DNA from: Phenylobacterium sp.
GTDB lineage: Bacteria; Pseudomonadota; Alphaproteobacteria; Caulobacterales; Caulobacteraceae
DNA length: 38,668 nt
Reading direction: 5' to 3'
Assembly (NCBI RefSeq): GCF_022402485.1
Contig: NZ_JAKRSA010000004.1
Location: 4,102 to 42,769 of the forward strand
In this document: one piece after another, positions 26,376-34,095 of the stretch
Position numbering within the stretch: position 1 is the first letter of the stretch
Layout: the number at the start of each line of letters is the position of its first letter
Notes under the pieces: generated by a model
Database searches by the model: none
What the model was told of the DNA's origin: nothing
Seen by the model: the letters and a program-made list of their open reading frames with translations, nothing else
Translations under genes and position numbers: made by a program

Positions 26376-27845
26376 ATGCCCGCTGTCAAGCAGACCGTCG
26401 ATCAAGTGGAGTCCCTGGAGCGATACCAGCATGGCTTTGTCACCACGATCGACCAGGAGTTTGCGCCCAAGGGCCTGAGCGCCGACATCGTTCGCTTCAT
26501 CTCCGCCAAGAAGCAGGAGCCGGAATGGATGCTGGAGTGGCGGCTGGCGGCCTATGAGCGCTGGCTGGCCATGGATGAGCCGGACTGGGCCAAGGTCAGC
26601 TTCCCAAAGATCGATTACCAGGACTCCTATTATTACGCCGCGCCCAAGGAGAAGATCGGGCCGATGAGCCTCGATGAGGTGGACCCGGAGATCCTGGCCA
26701 CCTACGCCAAGCTTGGCATTCCACTGCGCGAGCAGGAGGTTCTGGCCGGCGTTCAAGGGGCACCGAAATATGCCGTCGACGCGGTGTTCGACAGCGTTTC
26801 GGTGGTCACCACCTTCAAGAAGGAGCTGGCGGCGGTCGGGGTGATCTTCTGCTCGTTCAGCGAAGCGGTGCGCGAACATCCTGAGCTGGTGAAGAAGTAC
26901 CTGGGCACGGTGGTGCCGGCCTCGGACAACTATTTCGCCTGCTTAAACAGCGCGGTCTTTTCCGATGGCAGCTTTGTCTATGTGCCGCCGGGCGTGCGCT
27001 GCCCGATGGAGCTGTCGACCTATTTCCGCATCAATGCCGCCGAAAGCGGACAGTTTGAGCGCACTTTGATCATCGCCGATGCGGGTGCCTATGTGTCCTA
27101 TCTGGAGGGCTGCACGGCCCCCATGCGTGATGAAAACCAGCTGCACGCCGCGGTCGTGGAACTGGTCACCCTGGACGATGCGGAGATCAAATATTCCACA
27201 GTCCAGAACTGGTACCCAGGCGATCCAGAGACCGGAAAGGGCGGGATCTATAACTTCGTCACCAAGCGGGCCGACTGCCGGGGGGACCGCTCCAAGGTCT
27301 CCTGGACGCAGGTCGAGACCGGCTCGGCCATCACCTGGAAGTACCCATCCTGCGTCCTGCGCGGGAAGGACAGCGTCGGCGAGTTCTATTCCATCGCCAT
27401 CACCAACGGGCGTCAGCAGGCCGATACCGGCACGAAGATGATCCATCTCGGGGAGGGGACCCGCTCGCGGATCATCTCCAAGGGTATTTCGGCCGGCCGC
27501 AGCTCCAACACCTATCGCGGTCTGGTCTCTGCTCATCCGAAGGCCAAGGGCGCGCGGAACTTCACCCAGTGCGACAGCCTCCTGATCGGCAAGACCTGCG
27601 CGGCCCATACCGTTCCTTATATCGAGGCCCGGAACGGCCAGACCGTGGTTGAGCATGAGGCGACCACCACGCGTCTGTCCGATGACCAGCTGTTCTATGT
27701 GATGCAGCGGGGGCTCTCCCAGGAGGAAGCGGTCCAGTTGCTGGTCAACGGCTTCGTCAAGGACGTCTTGCAGGAGCTGCCTATGGAGTTCGCTGTGGAA
27801 GCCCAGAAGCTCGTCGCCATTTCTCTCGAAGGGTCCGTTGGATGA
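26376..27845 (+). CDS. sufB: Fe-S cluster assembly scaffold SufB
   Basis: SufB is the core of the SufBC2D scaffold on which Fe-S clusters are built. The 489-residue protein from ATG 26376 (Shine-Dalgarno GAAGGAAA) has the usual landmarks: [33 protein letters not shown] segment [88 protein letters not shown], and [11 protein letters not shown]. The C-terminal core conserves [15 protein letters not shown] and VEHEATT. The in-frame start at 26325 lies inside the preceding gene and was rejected. Its stop overlaps the ATG of the next, unknown gene by 4 bases. Confidence 0.97.
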   Translation: MPAVKQTVDQVESLERYQHGFVTTIDQEFAPKGLSADIVRFISAKKQEPEWMLEWRLAAYERWLAMDEPDWAKVSFPKIDYQDSYYYAAPKEKIGPMSLDEVDPEILATYAKLGIPLREQEVLAGVQGAPKYAVDAVFDSVSVVTTFKKELAAVGVIFCSFSEAVREHPELVKKYLGTVVPASDNYFACLNSAVFSDGSFVYVPPGVRCPMELSTYFRINAAESGQFERTLIIADAGAYVSYLEGCTAPMRDENQLHAAVVELVTLDDAEIKYSTVQNWYPGDPETGKGGIYNFVTKRADCRGDRSKVSWTQVETGSAITWKYPSCVLRGKDSVGEFYSIAITNGRQQADTGTKMIHLGEGTRSRIISKGISAGRSSNTYRGLVSAHPKAKGARNFTQCDSLLIGKTCAAHTVPYIEARNGQTVVEHEATTTRLSDDQLFYVMQRGLSQEEAVQLLVNGFVKDVLQELPMEFAVEAQKLVAISLEGSVG

Positions 27846-28240
27846 CCCAGGATCAAGTTCGGACCCCATTGATGACCCTGAAAGCCGCTTTTGAAGCTGA
27901 ACATGCCCGTCGGGAGGCTGAGCGGCTGGCTCGGGAGGCCGCCGAGTTGCAACGGCAGGCCGAGGATCTAGCCCGGGCCGAAGGGCTTGAAACGGCCCTG
28001 GGGGCTGACCGTGAGTTCCTGGTCAGTCGCGGTCTGCGGCTGGAGCGTCGCCGCTATACCGTGAGCCTGGATCACGCAGACTACCGGATTGCCGCCTATT
28101 TTGAGAACGGTGAGGTGAGCGTTACCTCCGCTGACAAACGCAATGCCACGACCTCGGCCGCGCCGCGGAAGCAGCAGTTTGCCGCCAGCGTCGAGGACGC
28201 CCTGCTGATCATGGCTCAGTTTCTGGCTGACGAGACCTAA
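27842..28240 (+). CDS. Uncharacterised protein encoded between sufB and sufC
   Basis: I do not recognise a named family. The 132-residue protein starts at ATG 27842, overlapping the sufB stop (ATGA), and its TAA overlaps the sufC ATG by one base, so it is translationally locked into the operon. Residues 10-52 are strongly helical and charged with heptad-like spacing ([28 protein letters not shown] split into two halves), suggesting a coiled coil. Residues 53-132 look like a compact alpha/beta domain ([53 protein letters not shown]). There is no cysteine, so it cannot itself bind a cluster through Cys. No signal peptide or membrane segment is seen. A role with the cytosolic SufBCD complex is inferred from position only. 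Confidence 0.85.
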   Translation: MTQDQVRTPLMTLKAAFEAEHARREAERLAREAAELQRQAEDLARAEGLETALGADREFLVSRGLRLERRRYTVSLDHADYRIAAYFENGEVSVTSADKRNATTSAAPRKQQFAASVEDALLIMAQFLADET

Positions 28241-28989
28241 TGATGCTGTCGATCACAAATCTTCATGCCCGCGTCGAGGCTGCCGAGATCCTCAAGGGGC
28301 TGAGCCTTGAGCTGCCGGCGGGGGAAGTCCATGCGATCATGGGGCCGAACGGGGCGGGCAAGTCGACCCTGTCCTATGTGCTGACCGGCCGTCAGGGCTA
28401 TGAGGTCACGGAAGGGACGGCCACCTTGGACGGCGAGGATCTGCTCGCCCTGGAGGCCCATGAACGTGCCGCCCGCGGCGTGTTTCTGTCGTTCCAGTAC
28501 CCCCTTGAGATTCCCGGGGTGCCGGCCATGACCTTCCTGCGCACCGCACTCAATGCGCAACATAAGGCGCGTGGTGAGCCCGAGGTCAGCGCCACCGACT
28601 TCCTCAAGCGCGCCCGTGAGGTGGCCAAGCAGTTGAAGATGGACTTCGACATGCTCAAGCGGCCGCTGAATGTGGGCTTCTCCGGCGGTGAGAAGAAGCG
28701 CATGGAAATCTTTCAAATGGCGATGCTTTCTCCGCGTTTGCTGATACTTGATGAGACCGATTCAGGCCTGGATATCGACGCTCTGAAGATCGTCGCCGAC
28801 GGAGTGAACGCCCTGCGTAGTCCCGACCGGGCCATGCTGGTGATCACCCATTATCAGCGCCTGCTGGACTATATCCGGCCTGACCGGGTGCATGTCCTGG
28901 CAGCGGGCCGGATTGCGGCAAGCGGCGGGCCAGAGCTCGCGCTGGAACTCGAGCGTGACGGCTATGACAAGTATGCGAGGGCCGCTTGA
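28240..28989 (+). CDS. sufC: Fe-S cluster assembly ATPase SufC
   Basis: SufC is a soluble ABC-type ATPase that drives conformational change in SufBD. The 249-residue chain has Walker A GPNGAGKST, the Q-loop in FLSFQYPLEIPGV, the ABC signature FSGGEKKRMEI, Walker B LLILDETDSGLDID and the H-loop His in VITHYQRLLDYI. The Asp in DETDSGLD replaces the usual EP of transporter ATPases, as is normal for SufC. The start codon shares one base with the preceding stop, and a second ATG follows immediately as an alternative. Its own stop overlaps the TTG start of sufD. Confidence 0.97.
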   Translation: MMLSITNLHARVEAAEILKGLSLELPAGEVHAIMGPNGAGKSTLSYVLTGRQGYEVTEGTATLDGEDLLALEAHERAARGVFLSFQYPLEIPGVPAMTFLRTALNAQHKARGEPEVSATDFLKRAREVAKQLKMDFDMLKRPLNVGFSGGEKKRMEIFQMAMLSPRLLILDETDSGLDIDALKIVADGVNALRSPDRAMLVITHYQRLLDYIRPDRVHVLAAGRIAASGGPELALELERDGYDKYARAA

Positions 28990-30023
28990 CCCTCTCTCTG
29001 GCCCTTGAGGCGCGTGACCTGGCGCAACTGCCCAGTCGACGGGACGAAGATTGGCGTTGGACCGACCTGCGCGGTCTTATCCGCGAGCTCCCGGCGCCTT
29101 CGCCAGAGGCAGAGGCGAGCCCGGCGGGGCCCTTTGAGGGTCATGGAGACTCCGAACTCCTGGTGGTCAATGGCCGTCTGCAAGGGGATGTGGGCTTACT
29201 CATCCTCGGCGACGGCCAGCGGCGGGTTTTGCGGTTGCGCCTGGTCTCCGCCAGCCCGGGCACAGCACACGCGGTGCGATTGAGCATCCAGCTGGGAAGT
29301 GGTGCCGAACTGACCCTTCTGGAGACCCACGAAGGTCAGGCTGAGGGATATCTGGCGGACTCGCATCTGTCGGTCTCGCTCAGCACCGGGGCCCGGCTGG
29401 AGCGCATCGTCCTGGCTGATGATGAGGCCGAGGCCATCAGCGTCAGTACGGCAGAGGTTCGCCTGGAGGCAGGGGCCGAGTTTTGCCAGACGATCCTCAC
29501 CCATGGGGCCCGGCGTCAGCGGCTGGAGACCCGGGTGGAGCATCCGGGGCAGGCGGCCAAGGTGCGGATGGACGGTGCTTATCTGGTCAGCGGACGCCGT
29601 CACGCCGACCTGACCACCGCCGTCACCCACGGGGGTACCGATGGGGTCACCGGGCAGCTGATCAAGGGTGTTGTCGCCGACCAAGGGCGTGGGGTGTTCC
29701 AGGGCCGGATCACGGTGAGCCCGGGCGCTGACCGTACCGACGCCCGGATGGGCCACCATGCTCTGCTCCTGTCGGACCGGGCAGAGGTGAACGCCAAGCC
29801 CGAGCTGCTGATCTTTGCCGATGATGTGGCCTGCGCCCATGGGGCCACCGTCGGGGCCCTCGACGAGGACGCCCTGTTCTATGCCCAGCAGAGGGGCATG
29901 CCCGAGGCCGTGGCCAAGGCCCTGCTCACCGAAGCCTTCATTGGTGAGGTCATCGACCGGATTGAGCATGACGGTGCCCGGGAGATCGCCCATGCCTGGG
30001 CGGCTGATCGGCAGGTCGGCTGA
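28986..30023 (+). CDS. sufD: Fe-S cluster assembly protein SufD
   Basis: SufD is the SufB paralogue that completes the SufBC2D scaffold and is needed for iron entry. The 345-residue protein starts at TTG 28986, within the sufC stop (TTGA), with GAGG nearby as a ribosome site. It begins TLSLALEARDLAQLPSRRDEDWRWTDL, the SufD N-terminus. The C-terminal beta-helix core has GVFQGRITVSPGADRTDARMGHHALLLSD, NAKPELLIFADDVACAHGATVGALDEDALFY and QRGM. The Cys-Ala-His of DVACAHGAT corresponds to the functionally important Cys and His known in E. coli SufD. Length is a little below the E. coli protein (423), mainly through a shorter N-terminal part, which is usual in alphaproteobacteria. Confidence 0.95.
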   Translation: MTLSLALEARDLAQLPSRRDEDWRWTDLRGLIRELPAPSPEAEASPAGPFEGHGDSELLVVNGRLQGDVGLLILGDGQRRVLRLRLVSASPGTAHAVRLSIQLGSGAELTLLETHEGQAEGYLADSHLSVSLSTGARLERIVLADDEAEAISVSTAEVRLEAGAEFCQTILTHGARRQRLETRVEHPGQAAKVRMDGAYLVSGRRHADLTTAVTHGGTDGVTGQLIKGVVADQGRGVFQGRITVSPGADRTDARMGHHALLLSDRAEVNAKPELLIFADDVACAHGATVGALDEDALFYAQQRGMPEAVAKALLTEAFIGEVIDRIEHDGAREIAHAWAADRQVG

Positions 30024-31237
30024 TGGCCTTCGATGTTGAGGCCGTGCGGAGCGCGTTCCCCATCCTGCAGCGGCAGGTGAATGGGAAGCCCTTGATCTAT
30101 CTGGACTCCGCTGCCTCGGCCCAGAAGCCCAGGGCTGTGATCGCCGCCATGAGTGAGGCGATGGAGGGCTCCTACGCCAATGTCCACCGTGGCTTGCACA
30201 CCCTGGCCAATGAGACGACCGAGGCCTTCGAACAGGCGCGTATTTCGGTAGCCCGGTTCATCGGCGCCGAAACTGACGAGGTGGTGTTCACCAAGGGCGC
30301 GACTGAAGCGATCAATCTGGTGGCGGCAGGTCTAGGGGCAGGGCTCCAGGCCGGTGATGAGATCCTGCTCACCCAGATGGAGCACCATGCCAATATCGTT
30401 CCCTGGCACTTCCTGCGCGAGCGCCTCGGGTTAGTGCTGCGGTTTGCCCCGGTCACGGACTTGGGGCTCCTTGATATGGACGCCCTTGCCCAGATGATTG
30501 GGCCGCGCACGCGGGTTGTCGCCTTCAGCCACATGTCCAACGTGCTGGGGACAATCAATCCTGCGGCCGAGATCATCGCCATGGCCCGTGCGGCCGGTGC
30601 CCTGACCCTGGTAGATGGCTGTCAGGCGATCGTGCATGAGACGGTCGATGTGAAGGCCTTGGACGCGGATTTCTACGTCTTTTCAGGGCACAAGCTCTAT
30701 GGGCCCACCGGCATCGGCGTGCTCTATGGCAAGCGCGAGCGCCTCGCCGTTCTGCCGCCCTATCAGGGGGGCGGTGAGATGATTGCCCAGGTCTCCGAGG
30801 AGACCGTGACCTATGCTGATCCGCCGCACAGGTTTGAGGCGGGGACCCCGGCGATCCTGGAGGCGATTGGCCTCGGGGCGGCGATCGAATGGCTGAACGG
30901 CCTCGACCGCGCCGCCATCGCGGCCCACGAGGCTAGCCTCTATGCCCGCGTCATTGACAGGCTGTCCGGCGCCAACTGGCTCCGGGTGATCGGCGAGGCC
31001 CCCGGCAAGGGCGCCATTTTGTCTTTCACCATGGAGGGGGCCCATGCCCATGACGTGGCTCAGATCCTGGACCGCTATGGGATTGCAGTGCGTGCCGGTG
31101 CCCACTGCGCTGAACCCCTTATGCATCGGTTTGGCCTGACGTCCAGCGCCCGGGCCTCCTTTGGCCTCTACAACACCGAGGCTGAGGCGGACGCCTTTGC
31201 TGAAGCCCTCTTCAAGACTCAGACTTTTTTCGCGTGA
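30023..31237 (+). CDS. sufS: Cysteine desulfurase SufS (group II)
   Basis: SufS mobilises cysteine sulfur for the SufBCD scaffold. The 404-residue protein has IYLDSAASAQKPRAVI, YANVHRGLHTLANETTEAFE, FTKGATEAINLVA, MEHHANIVPWHFL, the PLP Lys in FSGHKLYGPTGIGVLYG, PYQGGGEMI, FEAGTPAILEAIGL, and active-site Cys362 in RAGAHCAEPLMHRFG. The short loop around this Cys is the group II type, which usually needs a SufE or SufU partner; neither is in the window. Its ATG shares one base with the sufD stop, and its own stop overlaps the next start (GTGA). Confidence 0.96.
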   Translation: MAFDVEAVRSAFPILQRQVNGKPLIYLDSAASAQKPRAVIAAMSEAMEGSYANVHRGLHTLANETTEAFEQARISVARFIGAETDEVVFTKGATEAINLVAAGLGAGLQAGDEILLTQMEHHANIVPWHFLRERLGLVLRFAPVTDLGLLDMDALAQMIGPRTRVVAFSHMSNVLGTINPAAEIIAMARAAGALTLVDGCQAIVHETVDVKALDADFYVFSGHKLYGPTGIGVLYGKRERLAVLPPYQGGGEMIAQVSEETVTYADPPHRFEAGTPAILEAIGLGAAIEWLNGLDRAAIAAHEASLYARVIDRLSGANWLRVIGEAPGKGAILSFTMEGAHAHDVAQILDRYGIAVRAGAHCAEPLMHRFGLTSSARASFGLYNTEAEADAFAEALFKTQTFFA

Positions 31238-31602
31238 ACGCCATGGATGACGCCCCCGCCAACACCGCCGCCGCCACGGCCCTGCCTCAGGCAGAGCTGG
31301 ACCGGCTGACCGATCAGCTGATCGAGAAGCTCAAGTCGGTCTTTGACCCGGAAATCCCCGTCGACATCTATGAGCTAGGCCTGATCTACAAGGTCGATGT
31401 CTCGGACGACAAGGACGTGGCCATTGACATGACCCTGACCGCGCCAGGCTGCCCTGTGGCCGGAGAGATGCCGGGCTGGGTACGTGATGCGGTCCTAGAG
31501 ATCAGCGACATCCGGTCCTGCACCGTCGAGCTGGTGTTCGACCCGCCATGGGATCCTTCGCGGATGTCCGACGAAGCCAAGCTTCAACTCAACATGTTCT
31601 GA
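31234..31602 (+). CDS. sufT: SUF system protein SufT (DUF59/MIP18 family)
   Basis: SufT-type proteins help Fe-S cluster maturation or delivery. After an Ala/Thr-rich N-terminus the 122-residue product carries the DUF59 core: LIEKLKSVFDPEIPVDIYELGLIYKV, the conserved Cys in LTAPGCPVAGEM, CTVELVFDPPWDPSRMSDEAK and the terminal LQLNMF. The start is taken as GTG 31234, which overlaps the sufS stop (GTGA). ATG 31243, three codons on, is equally possible since neither has a clear Shine-Dalgarno. It is followed after 15 bases by the SufA-like carrier gene. Confidence 0.92.
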   Translation: MNAMDDAPANTAAATALPQAELDRLTDQLIEKLKSVFDPEIPVDIYELGLIYKVDVSDDKDVAIDMTLTAPGCPVAGEMPGWVRDAVLEISDIRSCTVELVFDPPWDPSRMSDEAKLQLNMF

Positions 31603-31617
31603 GCCCATATCCTCATC

Positions 31618-32019
31618 ATGGAACACATCAATCTTGCCCCGGCACCCCGCGCCCGCCGACCCAGGCCTCAGGTCGTGTCCTTGACCGACGCGGCGGCCGA
31701 ACGGGTCCGTGAGATCATGGCCCGGGCGGAAAAGCCCTATGCCGGCCTGCGGGTGGGGGTGAAGAACGGTGGCTGCGCAGGCCAGGAATATGTCCTGGAA
31801 TATGCCGAAACGGCCAATCCCATGGACGAGGTCGTGCAGGACAAGGAGGTCACCATCCTTGTGGAGCCCAAGGCGGTGCTGTTCCTCATCGGCACCGTCG
31901 TCGACTATGAGACGAGCGCGCTCTCTTCGAAGTTCGTGTTCCGCAATCCCAATGAGACCGACGCCTGCGGCTGCGGCGAGAGCGTCACCATAGTGCCGCA
32001 GGCCGCAGACGAGGCTTAG
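31618..32019 (+). CDS. sufA: HesB/IscA family Fe-S carrier SufA
   Basis: A-type carriers accept clusters from the SufBCD scaffold and pass them to apo-enzymes. The 133-residue chain has a non-conserved basic N-terminus, then the family core VVSLTDAAAERVREIMA, LRVGVKNGGCAGQEYVLEYAE, VEPKAVLFLIGTVVDYE and the C-terminal ACGCGESV. The three conserved cysteines (one in GGCAG, two in CGCGES) are all present. It is the last gene of the iscR-suf operon, ending 20 bases before the convergent crotonase gene; I see no T-rich hairpin between them. Confidence 0.94.
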   Translation: MEHINLAPAPRARRPRPQVVSLTDAAAERVREIMARAEKPYAGLRVGVKNGGCAGQEYVLEYAETANPMDEVVQDKEVTILVEPKAVLFLIGTVVDYETSALSSKFVFRNPNETDACGCGESVTIVPQAADEA

Positions 32020-32039
32020 TCCCTGAAAGGTTCTTAGGT

Positions 32040-32837
32040 TCAGCGCCCCTGGAACTGGGCAGGGCGCTTCTGCAGGAAGGCGAGGACTCCCTCACGGGAG
32101 TCATCGGTCATGCCCGCTTCACGCTGTACCACACGCTCGGCATGCAGCTGTTCAGCCCACTCGGCGTCCAGGCCGTCCCAGACCAGCTTTCGGATGTAAC
32201 TCAGGGCCTTGGGGCCAGTGGCCAAGGCCTGGGCCAGGGACATTGCGGTGCTCATGAGCTCTGCGTCGGGAACGCAGCGGTTGATCAGGCCCCACTCCAG
32301 GGCCGTAGCGGCAGGCAGTTTCTCTCCCAGCAGCGTCAGCTCCATCGCCCGGGCCTTGCCCACCAGACGACTGAGCATGTAGGTCGCGCCGCCATCGGGC
32401 ACGAGGCCGATGCGACGGAAGGCCTGGAGGAAATAGGCGCTTTCGCCGGCGACGATCAGATCGCCCATCAACGCCATGGAGCACCCGATCCCGGCCGCCG
32501 CGCCGTTTACAGCGGTGACAATCGGAATGGGATAGTTCCGCATCCGCGTAACGAAAGGATTGTAGACGGTTTCCAGGGCGCTCCCCGAATCTCGCACAGG
32601 GGCAGCTCCATCGACGGCTTCACCCCGACCGCTCAGATTGGCACCGGAACAGAATCCGGGACCTTCACCGGTGATGACAACGCAGCGAACGCCGGACTCC
32701 GGCTCGGCAAAACCGGCCATCGCCTCATCCAATTCAGCCACCAGGTCGAGACCCGCTGCATTCAGCGTGGCGGGATCGCACAGAGTGATGACCGCGACAC
32801 CCTCGCTGACCGAGGTCTTGATCTTCTTGTAGGCCAT
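32040..32837 (-). CDS. Enoyl-CoA hydratase/isomerase family protein, PaaG-like
   Basis: This 265-residue crotonase has the two oxyanion-hole segments GFCSGANLSG (61-70) and NGAAAGIGCSMALMGDL (111-126). The position equal to Glu144 of rat enoyl-CoA hydratase is Phe140, while IGLVPDGGATYML supplies Asp148, the residue used by the PaaG epoxyphenylacetyl-CoA isomerase group. Glu166 (ARAMEL) is retained. It is thus more likely a PaaG-like isomerase or a hydratase of unusual substrate than a standard beta-oxidation hydratase. Specificity is not decided by sequence. No other phenylacetate genes lie nearby. It is convergent with sufA and lies downstream of the diguanylate cyclase gene (82-base gap). 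Confidence 0.9.
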   Translation of the reverse strand: MAYKKIKTSVSEGVAVITLCDPATLNAAGLDLVAELDEAMAGFAEPESGVRCVVITGEGPGFCSGANLSGRGEAVDGAAPVRDSGSALETVYNPFVTRMRNYPIPIVTAVNGAAAGIGCSMALMGDLIVAGESAYFLQAFRRIGLVPDGGATYMLSRLVGKARAMELTLLGEKLPAATALEWGLINRCVPDAELMSTAMSLAQALATGPKALSYIRKLVWDGLDAEWAEQLHAERVVQREAGMTDDSREGVLAFLQKRPAQFQGR

Positions 32838-32919
32838 GGGGGCTCCTCTCGTGCGTTTGCGCGATCCTGAAGGAACCTACGTTGCGTCAACCAAGGAGGG
32901 AATGACCCAGAGGCATTCC

Positions 32920-33975
32920 TCAGGCGGCATCGGACAGGGGTTCGGCCATGCTGACCCTGTTACGGCCCCCGTGCTTGGACGCATAGAGTGCCGCATCGGC
33001 CCGTTCCATCAGGCTATGGGCCGACTCTCCTGGATGGCGCACGGCGAAGCCAGCTGAGACTGTGATATTGCCCAGATCCTCATTTGTGGACCGGCGCTTC
33101 AGGACCCGTGACCCAATCTCCAACCGGATTTCTTCAAGGGCCGCTGTGACCGCAACCTGGGCCTCGCCGGGGCAGATAATGGCGAATTCCTCGCCGCCAT
33201 AACGGGCCGCAAACCGGGGGGTGGCCCCAACGCGACCAATCACGCTAGCCACATAGCGAAGCACCTGATCGCCGGTCTGGTGCCCCCAGGTGTCGTTGAA
33301 GCTCTTGAAGTGGTCGATATCGATCAAGGCCAGGGACAATGTCCCACGGTTGGCTTCGGCCTCATTACGGGCTTGCTCCAGCGCCTCGTCAAAGGCCTTA
33401 CGGTTCGCCAAATTGGTGAGGCCGTCCGTTGTGGCCTCCCGGCGTACCAGCTCCAGATGCTCACGCAGGCGGGCGACCTCGCTGCTGGATTCGCTCAGGC
33501 GCTTCTCCAGGGACTGGTTCTCCAGCTGGACGCGCTTGGTGGCCCCTGCGAGGGTCTGCACGGTGGCCTCCAGGCTGGCCACATCCTTCTCGGCGGCAAG
33601 GGACTGGCTAGCAGAGGCCAAGGTCAGGCCGTAGGCCTTGCTGGACTGCTTGGCGGAGTCGATGGCCGCGGAAACTGATGCCAACTCACGGCTCAATTGA
33701 TCGCCGGTGTCGCGGATCTGATCGTTCAGACGGGCCTTGGGCAGATAGGTGGCGGCCAGATCTTCGCTGACCTGATCGGTGAACGCTGTCCCCGCCGCAA
33801 GCAGTCTAGCGATCTCCCGGGCCAGGGCACCGTCCGTGTCGGCCAAAAAGTGCATCCAAAGCTCGAAATTGACCGATGTCGGCCAAATCCCTCGCTTTTC
33901 CATGTCCTCGATGGCCCGACGGGCCAAACCGAAGCCCTCAGGGCCTCTAAGCCTGATCTCGAGTTCATGGTACAT
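32920..33975 (-). CDS. dgcB: Diguanylate cyclase (GGDEF), DgcB-like
   Basis: The protein makes the second messenger cyclic di-GMP from two GTP. The 351 residues comprise a soluble N-terminal region (1-80, with RGIWPTSVNFELWMHFLAD), a long coiled coil at about 90-180 that should hold the dimer, and a GGDEF domain. The active site is GGEEF (260-264) preceded by RY, with the substrate-binding TDGLTNLANRKAF and metal-binding DIDHFKSFND both intact. The usual inhibitory RxxD site would fall at 251-254, which here reads ATPR, so product inhibition may be lost. No transmembrane segment or receiver domain is present. The domain layout and position near suf and rhlB recall Caulobacter DgcB. AGGAAAG precedes ATG 33975. 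Confidence 0.9.
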   Translation of the reverse strand: MYHELEIRLRGPEGFGLARRAIEDMEKRGIWPTSVNFELWMHFLADTDGALAREIARLLAAGTAFTDQVSEDLAATYLPKARLNDQIRDTGDQLSRELASVSAAIDSAKQSSKAYGLTLASASQSLAAEKDVASLEATVQTLAGATKRVQLENQSLEKRLSESSSEVARLREHLELVRREATTDGLTNLANRKAFDEALEQARNEAEANRGTLSLALIDIDHFKSFNDTWGHQTGDQVLRYVASVIGRVGATPRFAARYGGEEFAIICPGEAQVAVTAALEEIRLEIGSRVLKRRSTNEDLGNITVSAGFAVRHPGESAHSLMERADAALYASKHGGRNRVSMAEPLSDAA

Positions 33976-34095
33976 TGAATGACTTTCCTACCCGCACGAC
34001 CGTTTGCCGGTGCGGCGGCGAACCCCTGCATAACGACGGTCATGTTAGGGGGGAGAGCCAAACGAGCCGTTAAGGCGATGCCGTGTGCAGCGGTT

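Noticed and set aside
25151..26389. Minus-strand open frame of 412 codons, longer than the gene opposite
   Set aside because: The plus strand encodes a clear cysteine desulfurase with all catalytic residues; the antisense frame shows no domain.
26943..27869. Minus-strand open frames opposite sufB and sufD (also 29196-29993)
   Set aside because: They are shadows of well-identified suf genes.
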